64,000 nucleotides of DNA from Bog-105 sp965277855 (GCA_965277855.1 OZ255847.1:124001-188000), one strand, 5' to 3'. Numbered from the stretch's first letter, positions 43,317 to 53,304 are shown. Program-made: numbers and translations. The notes: a model not told the origin generated them from the sequence alone.

Positions 43317-46004
43317 GTGCCTCTTCAGCAAAAAACCAGATTCAGTTCTTACGTTTGGAACGTGCCTTTCCTGCGCCAGGTCTTATTCCTGGTCTGCTTT
43401 GTCCTGATTCATACCGCCTTGGTTGCGCAAACCAGCCGGAAGATGACGATCTCCGGGACTGTTCAGGATGCGAGTGGCGGTGTGATCCCAAAAGCCGCCG
43501 TTGCGATTCTCTCTCCTGATGGGAAACAGCTTGCCACGACCAAATCGGACTCACAAGGCTCGTTTCATCTCAGTGCATCGATCTCGGACCAGAATACGCT
43601 CGAAGTCCGTCACCCGGGCTTCAAGACTTTTATCGCTCATCTGCCGGCCAAAAGCGCGGCGGTGATGCCTATTCACGCCACTCTGGAGATTGCCGACTTT
43701 ACGCAGCAGGTTGATGTTGGTGTTGATTCAGAAGGCAGCACTGTCTCGACCGATCCTGCCGAAAATAAAGATGCCGCTGCTGTGACCGGCAACGCTCTTG
43801 AACATCTGCCGGTCTTCGATCAGGATTACGTGAGCACGCTCTCGAATTTTCTCGACCAGGGCAGCACCGGAACTACAGGCGCCACCATCGTGGTCGACGG
43901 TATGGAACAGAAGGACGCAGGCGTGACCGCCTCGGCCGTCGAAAGCGTCAAGATCAACAACGATCCGTACTCGGCCGAATACTCCCGTCCTGGCCGCGGC
44001 CGTATCGAAATCACCACCAAGTCTCCTTCTCCCGTCTATCACGGGACGTTCAACTTCATCGAGCGCGATTATCACCTGGATGCGCGGAACGCTTTCGCCT
44101 CTGAGCGGCCACCGGAACAGCGCCGCATTTTTGAAGGCGTCCTCACCGGTCCGGTGCCGAAACTCAGCAAGACTTTCTTCCTGTTGTCGGCCGATTATCA
44201 GATCGACGACGTGCAGTCGACGCTGTACGCACAACTGCCTGGCGGTCTGCTCCAGGAAAACGTACCAAGTCCGATCCGCGCGATTGACGGAGCGGCTCGC
44301 GTCACACACGACATTAACGATCGTCACAACATAACATTACAGCTGACTTACGAAGGGCGTAAACGCGATAACCAGCTGGCCTCACCGGGGCAGACCCTAA
44401 GTGCCGCGCAAACGCCCGGCAGCGGCGGCGGCTCGGCGCAAACGCAAGTCCTTGGCGGCTACGTGCTGCCCGAAGCCGGCCAAAGCCTTTCCGGTGTCGA
44501 GCGCCACCTTAACTTCACGGACAAACTCGTGTTCAGCGCGTCGCTGCTCAACCAATTTCAGATCGTGTACGAGCACAACCGGGATTCTACCGCCAGCACG
44601 ACAGAAGCGCCGCAGATCAACGTTCAGAACGCCTTTGTGGCGGGGGGCGCGCAGGCCACCCGGCTCAATACGGAAAATAATGTGGACATTCGCGATGCTC
44701 TCACCTGGTCGCACCGCAAGCACACTGTTATCGCGGGCTTCGCCATGCCCAACATGTCGCGGCGCGCGCTCGATGACTACTCGAACCGTCTCGGCACATT
44801 CAATTTCAGCAGCCTGCAGGACTATATCGCGAACCAACCCTTTTCGTTTACCCGCCAGCAGGGCCCCACTCATTTCGTTTACTGGCAGCGCGAGATCGGT
44901 GGCTTCATTCAGGACCAGATTCGCGTGTCACCGAATCTGCAACTCGGCATTGGCCTGCGCTGGGACTGGCAGAATGAACTGCACGATTACAATAACTTCT
45001 CTCCCCGCGCGTCGCTTGCCTATGCTTTCGGCGCGAAACGCAACACGGTGTTCCGCACCGGAGCGGGTTTCTTTTACGACCGTACACGTTCCCAGCCCAT
45101 CGGCAATCTGGCGCTCTACTCTGGTCCGGCGTTGACCAGCATCCTGCTTCTGAATCCGTCTTATCCCGACCCGTTCGCCGGTGGCGTTTCCCCGGTGGCG
45201 CAGCCGCCGAACATCTACCGTTTCAGCCCCGATATTCGGACTCCCTACAGCATCCTGTACAGTGCCGCGCTGGAACACCAGATCTTTAAGAGCGCTACCG
45301 TTTCGGCTACTTACCGCGGTTCGGTGGGTGTCTCACTCTTCGAATCACTGAATGTGAACCAGCCGCTGCCACCGTTCTATCTGGTCCGTCCGAACCCCGC
45401 TTATGCGACATACCAGCAGATTCAATCCAATGGGCGGCAGGTCCAGCAGGCGCTCGATCTCTCCTTTTCCGGCAAATTGACCCGCTATCTCTCCGGCATA
45501 GCGCAATACACTTTGAACCGGACGAATAATAACACGGGCGGCATCAACTACATGCCTCCCAATACCTATGACTTGTCGGGCGAATACGCGCGCGCTGATT
45601 TCGATCAGCGAAACCGGCTGAATTTACTTCTCAGTTCGAGCCTTTATAAGTGGGTCGATCTGGGTGTTGGTTTCACGGCCGCATCTGGACTGCCTTATAC
45701 ACTCACTTTAGGCCAGGATATCTATAACTCAGGCTTTGCGACAGCCCGGCCGCCCGGCGTCGCTCGAAATACTTTGCAGGGTCCCGGTTATAGCGAGCTC
45801 GACCTGCGCTGGTCGCACGACTTTCTACTTTCCAAGAAGGCGGAGAAAGGACCGATAGCGAGTGTGGCGGTGGATGCTTTCAATCTGCCCAACCGGGTGA
45901 ACTTCGCCCAGTATGTAGGAAACGAAAGCTCGCCATTCTTCGGCCATGCGGTCGCGGCACTGCCGGCGCGACGGTTGCAGTTTACCGTCCGCTTTAAATT
46001 CTGA
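43317..46004 (+). CDS. Oar-like TonB-dependent receptor
   Basis: The 895-residue protein opens at GTG 43317, or more likely GTG 43362 (giving 880 residues whose N-terminus is a classical signal peptide, VPFLRQVLFLVCFVLIHTAL). A CarboxypepD_reg domain follows (MTISGTVQDASGGVIPKAAVAI), then the plug and a barrel ending in LQFTVRFKF. It is divergent from the exported cupin. Neither start has a clear Shine-Dalgarno match, so the start is a judgement from the signal peptide. Confidence 0.88.
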   Translation: MPLQQKTRFSSYVWNVPFLRQVLFLVCFVLIHTALVAQTSRKMTISGTVQDASGGVIPKAAVAILSPDGKQLATTKSDSQGSFHLSASISDQNTLEVRHPGFKTFIAHLPAKSAAVMPIHATLEIADFTQQVDVGVDSEGSTVSTDPAENKDAAAVTGNALEHLPVFDQDYVSTLSNFLDQGSTGTTGATIVVDGMEQKDAGVTASAVESVKINNDPYSAEYSRPGRGRIEITTKSPSPVYHGTFNFIERDYHLDARNAFASERPPEQRRIFEGVLTGPVPKLSKTFFLLSADYQIDDVQSTLYAQLPGGLLQENVPSPIRAIDGAARVTHDINDRHNITLQLTYEGRKRDNQLASPGQTLSAAQTPGSGGGSAQTQVLGGYVLPEAGQSLSGVERHLNFTDKLVFSASLLNQFQIVYEHNRDSTASTTEAPQINVQNAFVAGGAQATRLNTENNVDIRDALTWSHRKHTVIAGFAMPNMSRRALDDYSNRLGTFNFSSLQDYIANQPFSFTRQQGPTHFVYWQREIGGFIQDQIRVSPNLQLGIGLRWDWQNELHDYNNFSPRASLAYAFGAKRNTVFRTGAGFFYDRTRSQPIGNLALYSGPALTSILLLNPSYPDPFAGGVSPVAQPPNIYRFSPDIRTPYSILYSAALEHQIFKSATVSATYRGSVGVSLFESLNVNQPLPPFYLVRPNPAYATYQQIQSNGRQVQQALDLSFSGKLTRYLSGIAQYTLNRTNNNTGGINYMPPNTYDLSGEYARADFDQRNRLNLLLSSSLYKWVDLGVGFTAASGLPYTLTLGQDIYNSGFATARPPGVARNTLQGPGYSELDLRWSHDFLLSKKAEKGPIASVAVDAFNLPNRVNFAQYVGNESSPFFGHAVAALPARRLQFTVRFKF

Positions 46005-46217
46005 ACCTACTCGATGAATCTGAATAACTCCTGAAGATCTGTCGATTTCACCGTACGAATAGTCCCCGTACTAGAGACACTTAAAGTATTTAATTGTAAC
46101 GCGCTGTTTACATAGTTGTAATGGCGAATCTGTGATACTACCCTCACCTGAATTCGAGTTAGTCACGCACCGCAACGACTAAATCCATCCGCAAATTGGG
46201 TTACTAGGGGTTGTCAC

Positions 46218-49127
46218 ATGTATACGCAAGCCTACCGTCATCTTATCGCTTTTATAATTGTTTTTCTCGTTTCGGTCCTCTCTGTTTTCGCTCAGTCCAC
46301 CAGAGTAACTGTGGGCGGAACCGCTAAAGACAGCGCGGGTTCCGCCCTGCGCGGCGCCCGTGTCGATCTGGTTCCATCCGGCAAACAAGCTACCACTGAC
46401 GACAAGGGTCAATTTCGTTTCACCGACATCGCGCCGGGCGATTACACCCTCACCGTTTCTTATGTCGGGCTGGCTAATTTCACGCTTCCCGTTAAAGTAC
46501 AATCCACTCCTGTGCCGGATATTGAAGCAGTGCTGCAAGTGGCGTCGCGGACTGACGAAGTGATCGTCAGGGCCGAGCGTCTGCAGGGTGATGCCGAAGC
46601 GATCAATCTGGAACGCACCGCCGACAACATTGTGCAGGTTCTGCCCGCTACCGTGATCAATAGTCTGCCGAACTTCAACATCGCGGACGCTGTGGGCCGT
46701 GTGCCTAGCGTGACACTCGAACGGGACGAAGGCGAAGGGAAATACGTGCAGATTCGCGGTACGGAACCTCGCTTGAGCAATGTCACCATCAACGGCGTAC
46801 ACGTCCCGTCTCCGGAAGGAGCGGTCCGCAACATTAAGTTCGACATCATTCCAGCCACCCTCGTCGAACGCATAGAGGTCAGTAAAACGCTCCTGCCCAA
46901 CCAGGACGCCGATGCGATTGGCGGTTCGGTCAATCTCGTGACCCGAACTCCGACCGAAAAACCCATTTTTGACTTCTCCGCCTCCGGGGGCTACACGCCG
47001 ATCCAGGACGGCCGCTGGCTCAGCGATTACTCGGCTGTTATCGGGCAGCGTTTCGGCAGCGAGAAGAAATTAGGCATCCTTGCCGGGGGCACCTGGGATC
47101 ACAATGATCGTGGAATTAACGATCTGGAACCGACCCAGGCGATAGGCACTTTAGGTACCAATAACTTCGCCTACATCAGCAGCGAAGATCAGCGAACCTA
47201 CCAATACAATCGCACCCGTTATGGCGCCGATGGGACGGTCGACTACAACTTCAAATCTGGCTCAACTCTTTACCTCAAATCTTTTTACTCGAACTTCCTC
47301 GATTACGGAAGCGTTTATGTCGACACCCCCAATGCCCTTGACACCAAGGTTGGGACTATTCTGCAGCACAACGGCTCACAAACAATTTTCGACAACACAG
47401 GCTCCCAAAATTTCCGGGAATATTCCCGTCGTCCCGACCAAGGCGTTTACAGCGTCGCCTTAGGTGGCAACAAAGACTTTTCTTCCACCGTTCTCGGATA
47501 TCAAGTCGCGGTTTCGCGGAGCCACAACAGCGGTGGACAAGATTTCGCAACCACCAATTTCAATGGCCCGCAAAACATCCAATTCGCCCTCGACCAAAGT
47601 AATCCGCGTCGCCCCAAATTGTCCACGATAGACGGCACCAACGTTCTCGACCCCACCTTGTACAGCATTGCGAACACGATTATCCCCAGCTATAACGCTA
47701 CGCAACTGAATCTCGAAGCGGAGTTATCGCTCTCGCATAGCTACAGCGTTGCCTCTCATCCAAGCACGTTTGAAACCGGCTTCGAGTTCCGGAACGCCCA
47801 CAAGATTCAGAACCAAAACGATCAAAACTTTGATGCTAATCCGGGGACTAACTTCGGATTGCCGCAGTTTCTGAGCGGCGCGACAAACCCGACTTACTAT
47901 GACCGTTCCTTTTCGGTGCTGCCGCTGACAGACTACAGTAAAATCCAGCGTTTCGTGAACGCCAATCTTCAGACCGGCTTCACTCCGAATACCGACACAA
48001 ACCACATCGTTTCGGATCCGGCCAGCTGGACCACCCTCGAGCATATCTATGCGGGGTACTTTATGGATTCGATCACGCTCGACAAATTCCGGCTGGTGGG
48101 CGGCCTCCGCATCGAAGGTACGGATACGAGTTACCGGGCTAACAAAGTCACTTTGAACAATGGCGCATACAGCAGTACGACCCCGGTTTACGGCGGCTCC
48201 GGCTATGTTAATTTCGCTCCCAGCTTCCAGGCGCAATACCTGCTGAGACCTAACACCAACATCCGCGCTTCCTATGACCGCGGTATCTCGCGGCCGAACT
48301 TCCAGGACATTGTGCCTTCCGCACAGGCCGACCCCAATGCTAGCCCCGCCAGCCTAGTCATCGGTAATCCGAATCTCAAACCGACCAAAGCGAACAACTA
48401 CGATGTGCTGATTGAGCACTTCTTTCAACCGCTCGGCATTCTCCAAGCAGGCTATTTCTACAAGAGCCTCTACGATCCTATTTACCCGACCGCCACATTT
48501 CTGCCGGCGACCGATCCGAACTTCCCGGGTTATCTCGAGCAGCAATCGATCAATGGACCGAGCGCCTGGATATCCGGCTTCGAAGCGTCCTGGCAGCAGC
48601 GCCTCTCGGCGCTGCCTTGGATCCTGAACGGCTTCGGAGTGATCGCTAATTACAGTTACGCCGACTCGCGCGTCACGTTTCCGACAGGCTTTGGTTCGAG
48701 CACGCCGGGAGGGCAGGGTCGCATCGATCATCCCCGCCTGCAGAGACAGGCTCCTAACACCTGGAATCTCGGCCTGACCTACGACAAAGCGCGGTTCTCC
48801 ATGCGCTTCGCTGTGAGTCGCAACGACGCCAACGTCTACGCTTACCAGTATCAGCACGATTCCACGGTGACGAACGTGGACCAGGACCCAATTCTTGGCA
48901 TTAAAGGTCCGCTCGGTGATCAGTACCTCTATGCTCACACCCAGTTCGATGTGCAGGGCAGTTATCGCGTGTATAAACAACTGCAGGCAGTCGTTTCCGG
49001 ACTGAATTTGAGCAACGAAGTGTTCGGGTTCTACACGGGCGGCGCAATTTATCCGAATCAGCGGGAATACTATAGCCCTACTGTGATCTTTGGAGTGCGG
49101 TGGAGTTCCGCTACCGAGGTTAAGTAG
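46218..49127 (+). CDS. TonB-dependent receptor of the TIGR01782-like (Xanthomonas/Caulobacter) type
   Basis: The 969-residue protein has a signal peptide (RHLIAFIIVFLVSVLSVFAQ) and a short CarboxypepD_reg domain (VTVGGTAKDSAGSALRGARVDL, GDYTLTVSYVGL). The plug signature is distinctive: LPNFNIADAVGRVPSVTLERDEG, YVQIRGTEPRLSNVTINGV and VNLVTRTPTEKPIFDF, as in receptors that import maltodextrins, chitooligosaccharides or sulfated glycans in Caulobacter and Xanthomonas. The barrel ends in FGVRWSSATEVK. It is unlike the neighbouring Oar receptors. The 213-nt upstream gap holds a plausible AT-rich promoter but no riboswitch. Confidence 0.9.
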   Translation: MYTQAYRHLIAFIIVFLVSVLSVFAQSTRVTVGGTAKDSAGSALRGARVDLVPSGKQATTDDKGQFRFTDIAPGDYTLTVSYVGLANFTLPVKVQSTPVPDIEAVLQVASRTDEVIVRAERLQGDAEAINLERTADNIVQVLPATVINSLPNFNIADAVGRVPSVTLERDEGEGKYVQIRGTEPRLSNVTINGVHVPSPEGAVRNIKFDIIPATLVERIEVSKTLLPNQDADAIGGSVNLVTRTPTEKPIFDFSASGGYTPIQDGRWLSDYSAVIGQRFGSEKKLGILAGGTWDHNDRGINDLEPTQAIGTLGTNNFAYISSEDQRTYQYNRTRYGADGTVDYNFKSGSTLYLKSFYSNFLDYGSVYVDTPNALDTKVGTILQHNGSQTIFDNTGSQNFREYSRRPDQGVYSVALGGNKDFSSTVLGYQVAVSRSHNSGGQDFATTNFNGPQNIQFALDQSNPRRPKLSTIDGTNVLDPTLYSIANTIIPSYNATQLNLEAELSLSHSYSVASHPSTFETGFEFRNAHKIQNQNDQNFDANPGTNFGLPQFLSGATNPTYYDRSFSVLPLTDYSKIQRFVNANLQTGFTPNTDTNHIVSDPASWTTLEHIYAGYFMDSITLDKFRLVGGLRIEGTDTSYRANKVTLNNGAYSSTTPVYGGSGYVNFAPSFQAQYLLRPNTNIRASYDRGISRPNFQDIVPSAQADPNASPASLVIGNPNLKPTKANNYDVLIEHFFQPLGILQAGYFYKSLYDPIYPTATFLPATDPNFPGYLEQQSINGPSAWISGFEASWQQRLSALPWILNGFGVIANYSYADSRVTFPTGFGSSTPGGQGRIDHPRLQRQAPNTWNLGLTYDKARFSMRFAVSRNDANVYAYQYQHDSTVTNVDQDPILGIKGPLGDQYLYAHTQFDVQGSYRVYKQLQAVVSGLNLSNEVFGFYTGGAIYPNQREYYSPTVIFGVRWSSATEVK

Positions 49128-49152
49128 GCTGGAAATGGAGTTAGCGAGTTAG

Positions 49153-49515
49153 CTACTTTGGAAGATCTGGACAAACAAACTCCTTTTCTATGGCTTTTAG
49201 GGTAAGTTCTTTCTTTTCGTTACTGCGGATTAGGGTTTGTTTGAGTTGTAAGTTCCGACCACTTACTTTGTTAATGGTCAGGGTGTAAGTGGGCACTCCG
49301 TCTTCTACTACTTGCATGACACCCCGGCGCTTTGGATCTTCTGTCCAGGTTGAGATCCGGTAAGTTTCTACGCACGACGTCATTAGAAGCGTGCCGTTTG
49401 GCAGAAAGATGTAGAGGCTGCCAGGTGCGCTCGGAGTAGTCGCCTGCCAAATTCTGCCAAACAAGGGCGTCAGCAGATGCGTCGCAAACGCTGCGGCCAG
49501 ACAGAGCTTAATCAT
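49153..49515 (-). CDS. small exported hypothetical protein coupled to an ADOP permease
   Basis: The 120-residue protein begins MIKLCLAAAFATHLLTPLFG (signal or anchor) and then a lipocalin-like soluble part with a LYIFLPNGTLLMTSCVETYRIS strand pair and a C-terminal LTLKAIEKEFVCPDLPK. Its ATG overlaps the ADOP stop by 8 nt on the same strand, so it is probably translated from the same mRNA. No catalytic motif is visible; two cysteines might form a disulfide if it is exported. Confidence 0.65.
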   Translation of the reverse strand: MIKLCLAAAFATHLLTPLFGRIWQATTPSAPGSLYIFLPNGTLLMTSCVETYRISTWTEDPKRRGVMQVVEDGVPTYTLTINKVSGRNLQLKQTLIRSNEKKELTLKAIEKEFVCPDLPK

Positions 49516-51949
49516 GGCGCAGGGTTTGAGCCGGATCGAGGCGGAGCAGGCGGAGGGCCGGGATGAGGCTGGCCAGGAAGGTGACGAGGAGTAGTAGGAC
49601 GGCGACTCCGAGCAGGGTGGCTGGATCGGTGGTGGAGATGCCCCAGATCAGTGATTGGAGCAGGCGTGCGGCAAATAGGGAGAGTACGAGGCCGGTAAGG
49701 ATGCCGGCAAAGGCGAGCGTCAAAGAAGGACGAATGGCGGTCTGGAGAATGTTTGGCAGGCCGGCGCCTAAAGCCAGGCGGATGCTCATTTCGCGAGTGC
49801 GTTGCGTGACGGATTGGGCCACCAGACCGTAGACACCCAGGGTAGCTAACAGGAGAGCCAGACCAGCCAGTGTGGAAAAGAGCAAAGCGTGATAGCGCTG
49901 GTCGAGGAATGAGGTGCTGCGCAGTTCGTCCATGGTGTGGAAGCTGGAGAAGGGAAGCGTGGGGTCGACCGATTGGAGGGAGTGCTGCATGGCATAGGGC
50001 AGGCGGCCCACTGTGCCATGGGTGCGAACGATCCAGTTGGGGGTGAGAAAGGTATTGACCATGGCGAAGGAAGCAGCCGGGAACTGATCTGGGGTGACGT
50101 AGACTTCGGCGAAAGCGTCGACCGGACCCATATAGGGTCCCCAGCCATTTTGTTCGGGGACATCGCCGACAATGCCGACGATTTGGAAGGCGGTGTCGCC
50201 GACTTTGACTTGCGCGCCGAGAGCCTGCGGGTTGTGATGGAAGTATCGACGCAGGAATGCCTGGTTGACGACGGCTACTGGGGCGGAAGTAGCGATGTCG
50301 GAGGGCGCGAGCAAGCGGCCTTGTAGCAGGGGGATCTGCAGGACGTGGAAGAAGCCTGGCGTGACGTAAGTCATGTTGGTGATGGGATCGCGGTGGGAGA
50401 GATCTTCCCCGGAGACGGCCTGGACGTACATGTTGAGGGGGCGCTGATAGGGAAGGCTCAAGGCGACGGCGGCGGATTCAACGCCGGGAATGTTCTGGAT
50501 CCGATCGAGCGAGGCTTGGAAGAGATGAGTTGCGGCGGAAGGCGTGGTGTAGCGGGCGTCCTGCAGGGAAAGTGAAGCGGCGGTGACGTGTTCGCTGTTG
50601 AAACCGGGCTTTTGGCCAGCGAGTTTGGTGAAGGTATGAATCAGCAGTCCGGCGGCTACGACGAGTATGACACCAAGGGCGATTTCGGCGAAGACCAGCA
50701 ATTGACGCCAAGTCTGGCTGGCACGGGACGCGCCGCGACCGGCTTCGTTGAGAGCGGCGCGGAGGTCGATTTTGGTGGCCTGCCAGGCGGGGAGGAGACC
50801 GAAGAGCAGGCTGGTAAGCAGGGAGAGCGCGAGCATGATGGACAGGATGCGGAGGTCGAGATGGATGGCGGAAACGCTCGAGAATTCTTTGGGGTTGAGG
50901 GCGAGCAACGCCTGCAGCGCGAATTGACCAAGGAGCATACCAAGTGCGCCGCCGAGGAGGGCGAGCAAGGTGGATTCGGCGAGTAATTGAGCGACGATGC
51001 GCCGGCGCCCGGCGCCGAGAGCGAGACGGGTGGCGATTTCGCGGGAGCGGAGGGCGGAGCGCGAGAGCAGAATACCGGCGATGTTGACGCAGCCAATGAG
51101 GAGTACGAGAGCGACGGCAGCCCAGAGCAGGACGAGTTTAGGGCGGAGATCGGTAGAGAGGCCTTGCTGGAGGGGGATGGCGCGCTGGATGAGCGTGATG
51201 CCCGGCGGCAATTTCATTTCATCGATCATGGGTTTGGTGATGGCGGTTAACTGTCCGGTGGCCTGCGCTTCGGTCACGCCGGGCCGGAGGCGGCCGACGA
51301 TCTCGAAATTCATGCCGCCACCCTCGTTGGATTGCGATGCCTGCAGCGGTGTCCAGAGATCGGCTTCGCCATTGGCGCGAAAATTTTCAGGCATTACGCC
51401 GATGACTGTGTAAGGCGCACCGCGGAGTTGGATGGTGCGGCCGAGGATGGCGGGATCGGCTTGGAAGAGGCGATGCCAGAGGGCGTAGCTGAGGATGGTG
51501 AGATTGGGTCCGTTGGGAATATCTTCCTGACGGGTGAACTCGCGGCCGGCTAGTGGCGAAGTACCGAGAACATGGAAGAGGCCGGCCCCCATGCGCTGCT
51601 GCTGGATGAACTCGGCGTGTCCGGCGGCGACCAGGTTGACACCGTTGTGACCACGGCTGGTGACGGCGGGTTCGAGCAGGGTGGCGTGATCGCGGATGAG
51701 TTCCCAGGCGCGGCCGGTTTGACCGGTATTCCTGCTGGTAGCACCGCCTTGACGGGCTTCACGGACGACCATGACGAGGCGATCGGGCTGGTGGAACGGC
51801 AAGGGGCGGAAGAAAACGGCGTCGACAACGCTGAAGATGGCGGTATTTGCGCCAATGCAGAGGGCCAGGGTGAGTAGGACGGTGAGGGTGAATCCGGGGC
51901 TTTGACGGAGTTGTCGCGCAGCATAGCGGAGATCGTTCCATAAGTTCAT
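49508..51949 (-). CDS. ADOP-class ABC transporter permease (FtsX/MacB-like duplicated)
   Basis: The ATG at 51949, behind AGAGGAC, gives 813 residues starting MNLWNDLRYAARQLRQSPGF; longer frames upstream are not family-like. The protein has the ADOP layout: an N-terminal TM helix and MacB-like periplasmic domain (about 40-240), a block of three TM helices (about 260-370), a second MacB/FtsX periplasmic segment (about 430-620) and a final three-helix FtsX block (about 650-800). Such orphan permeases, without an ATPase beside them, are expanded in Acidobacteria; their substrates are unknown. Its stop overlaps the start of the small exported protein. Confidence 0.88.
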   Translation of the reverse strand: MNLWNDLRYAARQLRQSPGFTLTVLLTLALCIGANTAIFSVVDAVFFRPLPFHQPDRLVMVVREARQGGATSRNTGQTGRAWELIRDHATLLEPAVTSRGHNGVNLVAAGHAEFIQQQRMGAGLFHVLGTSPLAGREFTRQEDIPNGPNLTILSYALWHRLFQADPAILGRTIQLRGAPYTVIGVMPENFRANGEADLWTPLQASQSNEGGGMNFEIVGRLRPGVTEAQATGQLTAITKPMIDEMKLPPGITLIQRAIPLQQGLSTDLRPKLVLLWAAVALVLLIGCVNIAGILLSRSALRSREIATRLALGAGRRRIVAQLLAESTLLALLGGALGMLLGQFALQALLALNPKEFSSVSAIHLDLRILSIMLALSLLTSLLFGLLPAWQATKIDLRAALNEAGRGASRASQTWRQLLVFAEIALGVILVVAAGLLIHTFTKLAGQKPGFNSEHVTAASLSLQDARYTTPSAATHLFQASLDRIQNIPGVESAAVALSLPYQRPLNMYVQAVSGEDLSHRDPITNMTYVTPGFFHVLQIPLLQGRLLAPSDIATSAPVAVVNQAFLRRYFHHNPQALGAQVKVGDTAFQIVGIVGDVPEQNGWGPYMGPVDAFAEVYVTPDQFPAASFAMVNTFLTPNWIVRTHGTVGRLPYAMQHSLQSVDPTLPFSSFHTMDELRSTSFLDQRYHALLFSTLAGLALLLATLGVYGLVAQSVTQRTREMSIRLALGAGLPNILQTAIRPSLTLAFAGILTGLVLSLFAARLLQSLIWGISTTDPATLLGVAVLLLLVTFLASLIPALRLLRLDPAQTLRHD

Positions 51950-52004
51950 GGCATTGTCCTCTCGCGATGGACGAGGAGTCTGGTTCGAATGTTCCGTGCA
52001 AGGT

Positions 52005-52700
52005 TCAGGCGGCAACTTTTGCAAGTTCGCGAATGGCCTGGGCGGCGCTTGCGCCTTCGAGGTAAGACTCGATGTCGGCAATGGAAAATTCGAAGCCATG
52101 ATCGGCCGGTTCGAAGGGGCGGTGAAGGTTCTTAGCAACTTGATAGAGGGCAGCGGCTGCGGCGATATCCCTTGCTTCCTGCTTGTGGCGTTCCTGCTGG
52201 GCTTCGCGGAGGTCGGCTAGATCTTTGTCGCGCTGCCGGCGTAAGCGGGTTTCCTGGAGTTGCAGGTTGCGGAACTGTTTTTCGTAAAAGAGGTAGGTTT
52301 CGAGTTCGATCAGGCCGCCCTGGGCGTCGGCTGGTTCGGCGACGAATTTTTCGGCGAACTGGCTGCGGCCGCGGGCGTAGAGAGCGAACTCGAGAGTCGG
52401 GATGCGGCGGAGACGCCAGTTTGTGTCGGCGACGGACTGAACAAGCTCGGCTTCGCGGACGCCGACGGGCTGGAACTCGCGGACGAAGCGATCGACGTAC
52501 TGTTCATAGGCGGCAGCATCGTCGGAGGGCAGCAGGACAGTGCGGCCGGCGGATAGTAGAGCTGTGATCGGAATCTGCCCATCGGCTACGTCCAGGTGCA
52601 ACTTGTAGCCACTCCAGTATTGCTGATAACCCTTGCTGCTCTTCTTCACGCCCAGGCTGCAGTGACGCGGCAACTCCGCCATCATGTCCAGCACTGTCAT
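52005..52700 (-). CDS. chimeric frame: transposase fragment fused to a conserved hypothetical protein
   Basis: From the ATG at 52700, the first 49 or so codons (about 52550-52700) encode a DDE-transposase middle segment, with KKSSKGYQQYWSGYKLHLDV and the DGQIPITALLSA turn. After roughly 52550 the same frame continues as an unrelated, fully open protein of about 180 residues. That part starts GRTVLLPSDDAAAYEQYVDRF and contains QLQETRLRRQRDKDLADL (coiled-coil like) and FEFSIADIESYLEGASA. It resembles the conserved family of short proteins with a TGPRTPEGK...LKHGLTG N-terminus that is missing here. Whether the fusion is expressed is unknown; the RBS before 52700 is weak. The intact downstream part suggests a real gene that lost its start to the transposase insertion. 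Confidence 0.65.
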   Translation of the reverse strand: MTVLDMMAELPRHCSLGVKKSSKGYQQYWSGYKLHLDVADGQIPITALLSAGRTVLLPSDDAAAYEQYVDRFVREFQPVGVREAELVQSVADTNWRLRRIPTLEFALYARGRSQFAEKFVAEPADAQGGLIELETYLFYEKQFRNLQLQETRLRRQRDKDLADLREAQQERHKQEARDIAAAAALYQVAKNLHRPFEPADHGFEFSIADIESYLEGASAAQAIRELAKVAA

Positions 52701-53174
52701 GCCGCGTTGCGCCTCGCTGCGGTCGAATCGCGCGCGCTGTGCCCGATCAGCTGTCCTTGCCGGCTCCGACGAATCAAGGCCTCAGGCAGCCGCTGCGGTA
52801 ATTCGCTGGCGGCAAACTCGGAAGGCTCGCGAAAATGTAGACTCGTGCGGAATCTGCTGCGCTTCCCGCCAGCCGCACAAACTACGGAACTGCCGGTCCG
52901 ATTGCAAACGTTCGATTACCTGCCGCGTGGTCTCCAAACCGTATACCGCTTTGGCCACAAAGGCCGTCGCCAGCGCATGCCGGTCCTTGGCGCGCCGTCC
53001 TCGCCAGCCGCGGCTTTGCGCCAGGCGCCGGCTCAGTTGCACCGTGCTCACGACCGCCACTAACCACTGCGCCGGTGCACGGAGTGGCCCCACTTCTTCC
53101 TCGATCCGTAGAAATAAACAACTCTGCAAAATAGAAGAAAACTGCTGTAGTCGCTCGCGTGGGGTACTCTGCAT
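52550..53174 (-). pseudogene. degraded transposase gene
   Basis: From an ATG at 53174 (MQSTPRERLQQFSSILQSCL) the minus strand encodes a transposase N-terminal domain: SRGWRGRRAKDRHALATAFV, LCGWREAQQIPHESTFSRAF. A 2-nt deletion near 52820 shifts the frame (the continuation would read EFAASELPQRLPEALIRRS and QLIGHSARDSTA). About 25-40 codons are then missing before EAQRGMTVLDMMAELPRHC. The C-terminal catalytic half is absent; the frame runs into the hypothetical protein at about 52550. The element's ends are not recognisable, so it is an old remnant. Confidence 0.8.
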
Positions 53175-53304
53175 ACGAAGGGTGGTTGCTCGTTGTTTTT
53201 TGTTTGTCTGGAAACAACAGAGTACAAGGCTTCCTCCCTTCTTTCGAACATTTCTACTTCTTTCTGTTCTTAATTTTGCAAGTGCCTCTTGTCACCGAAA
53301 CGTT

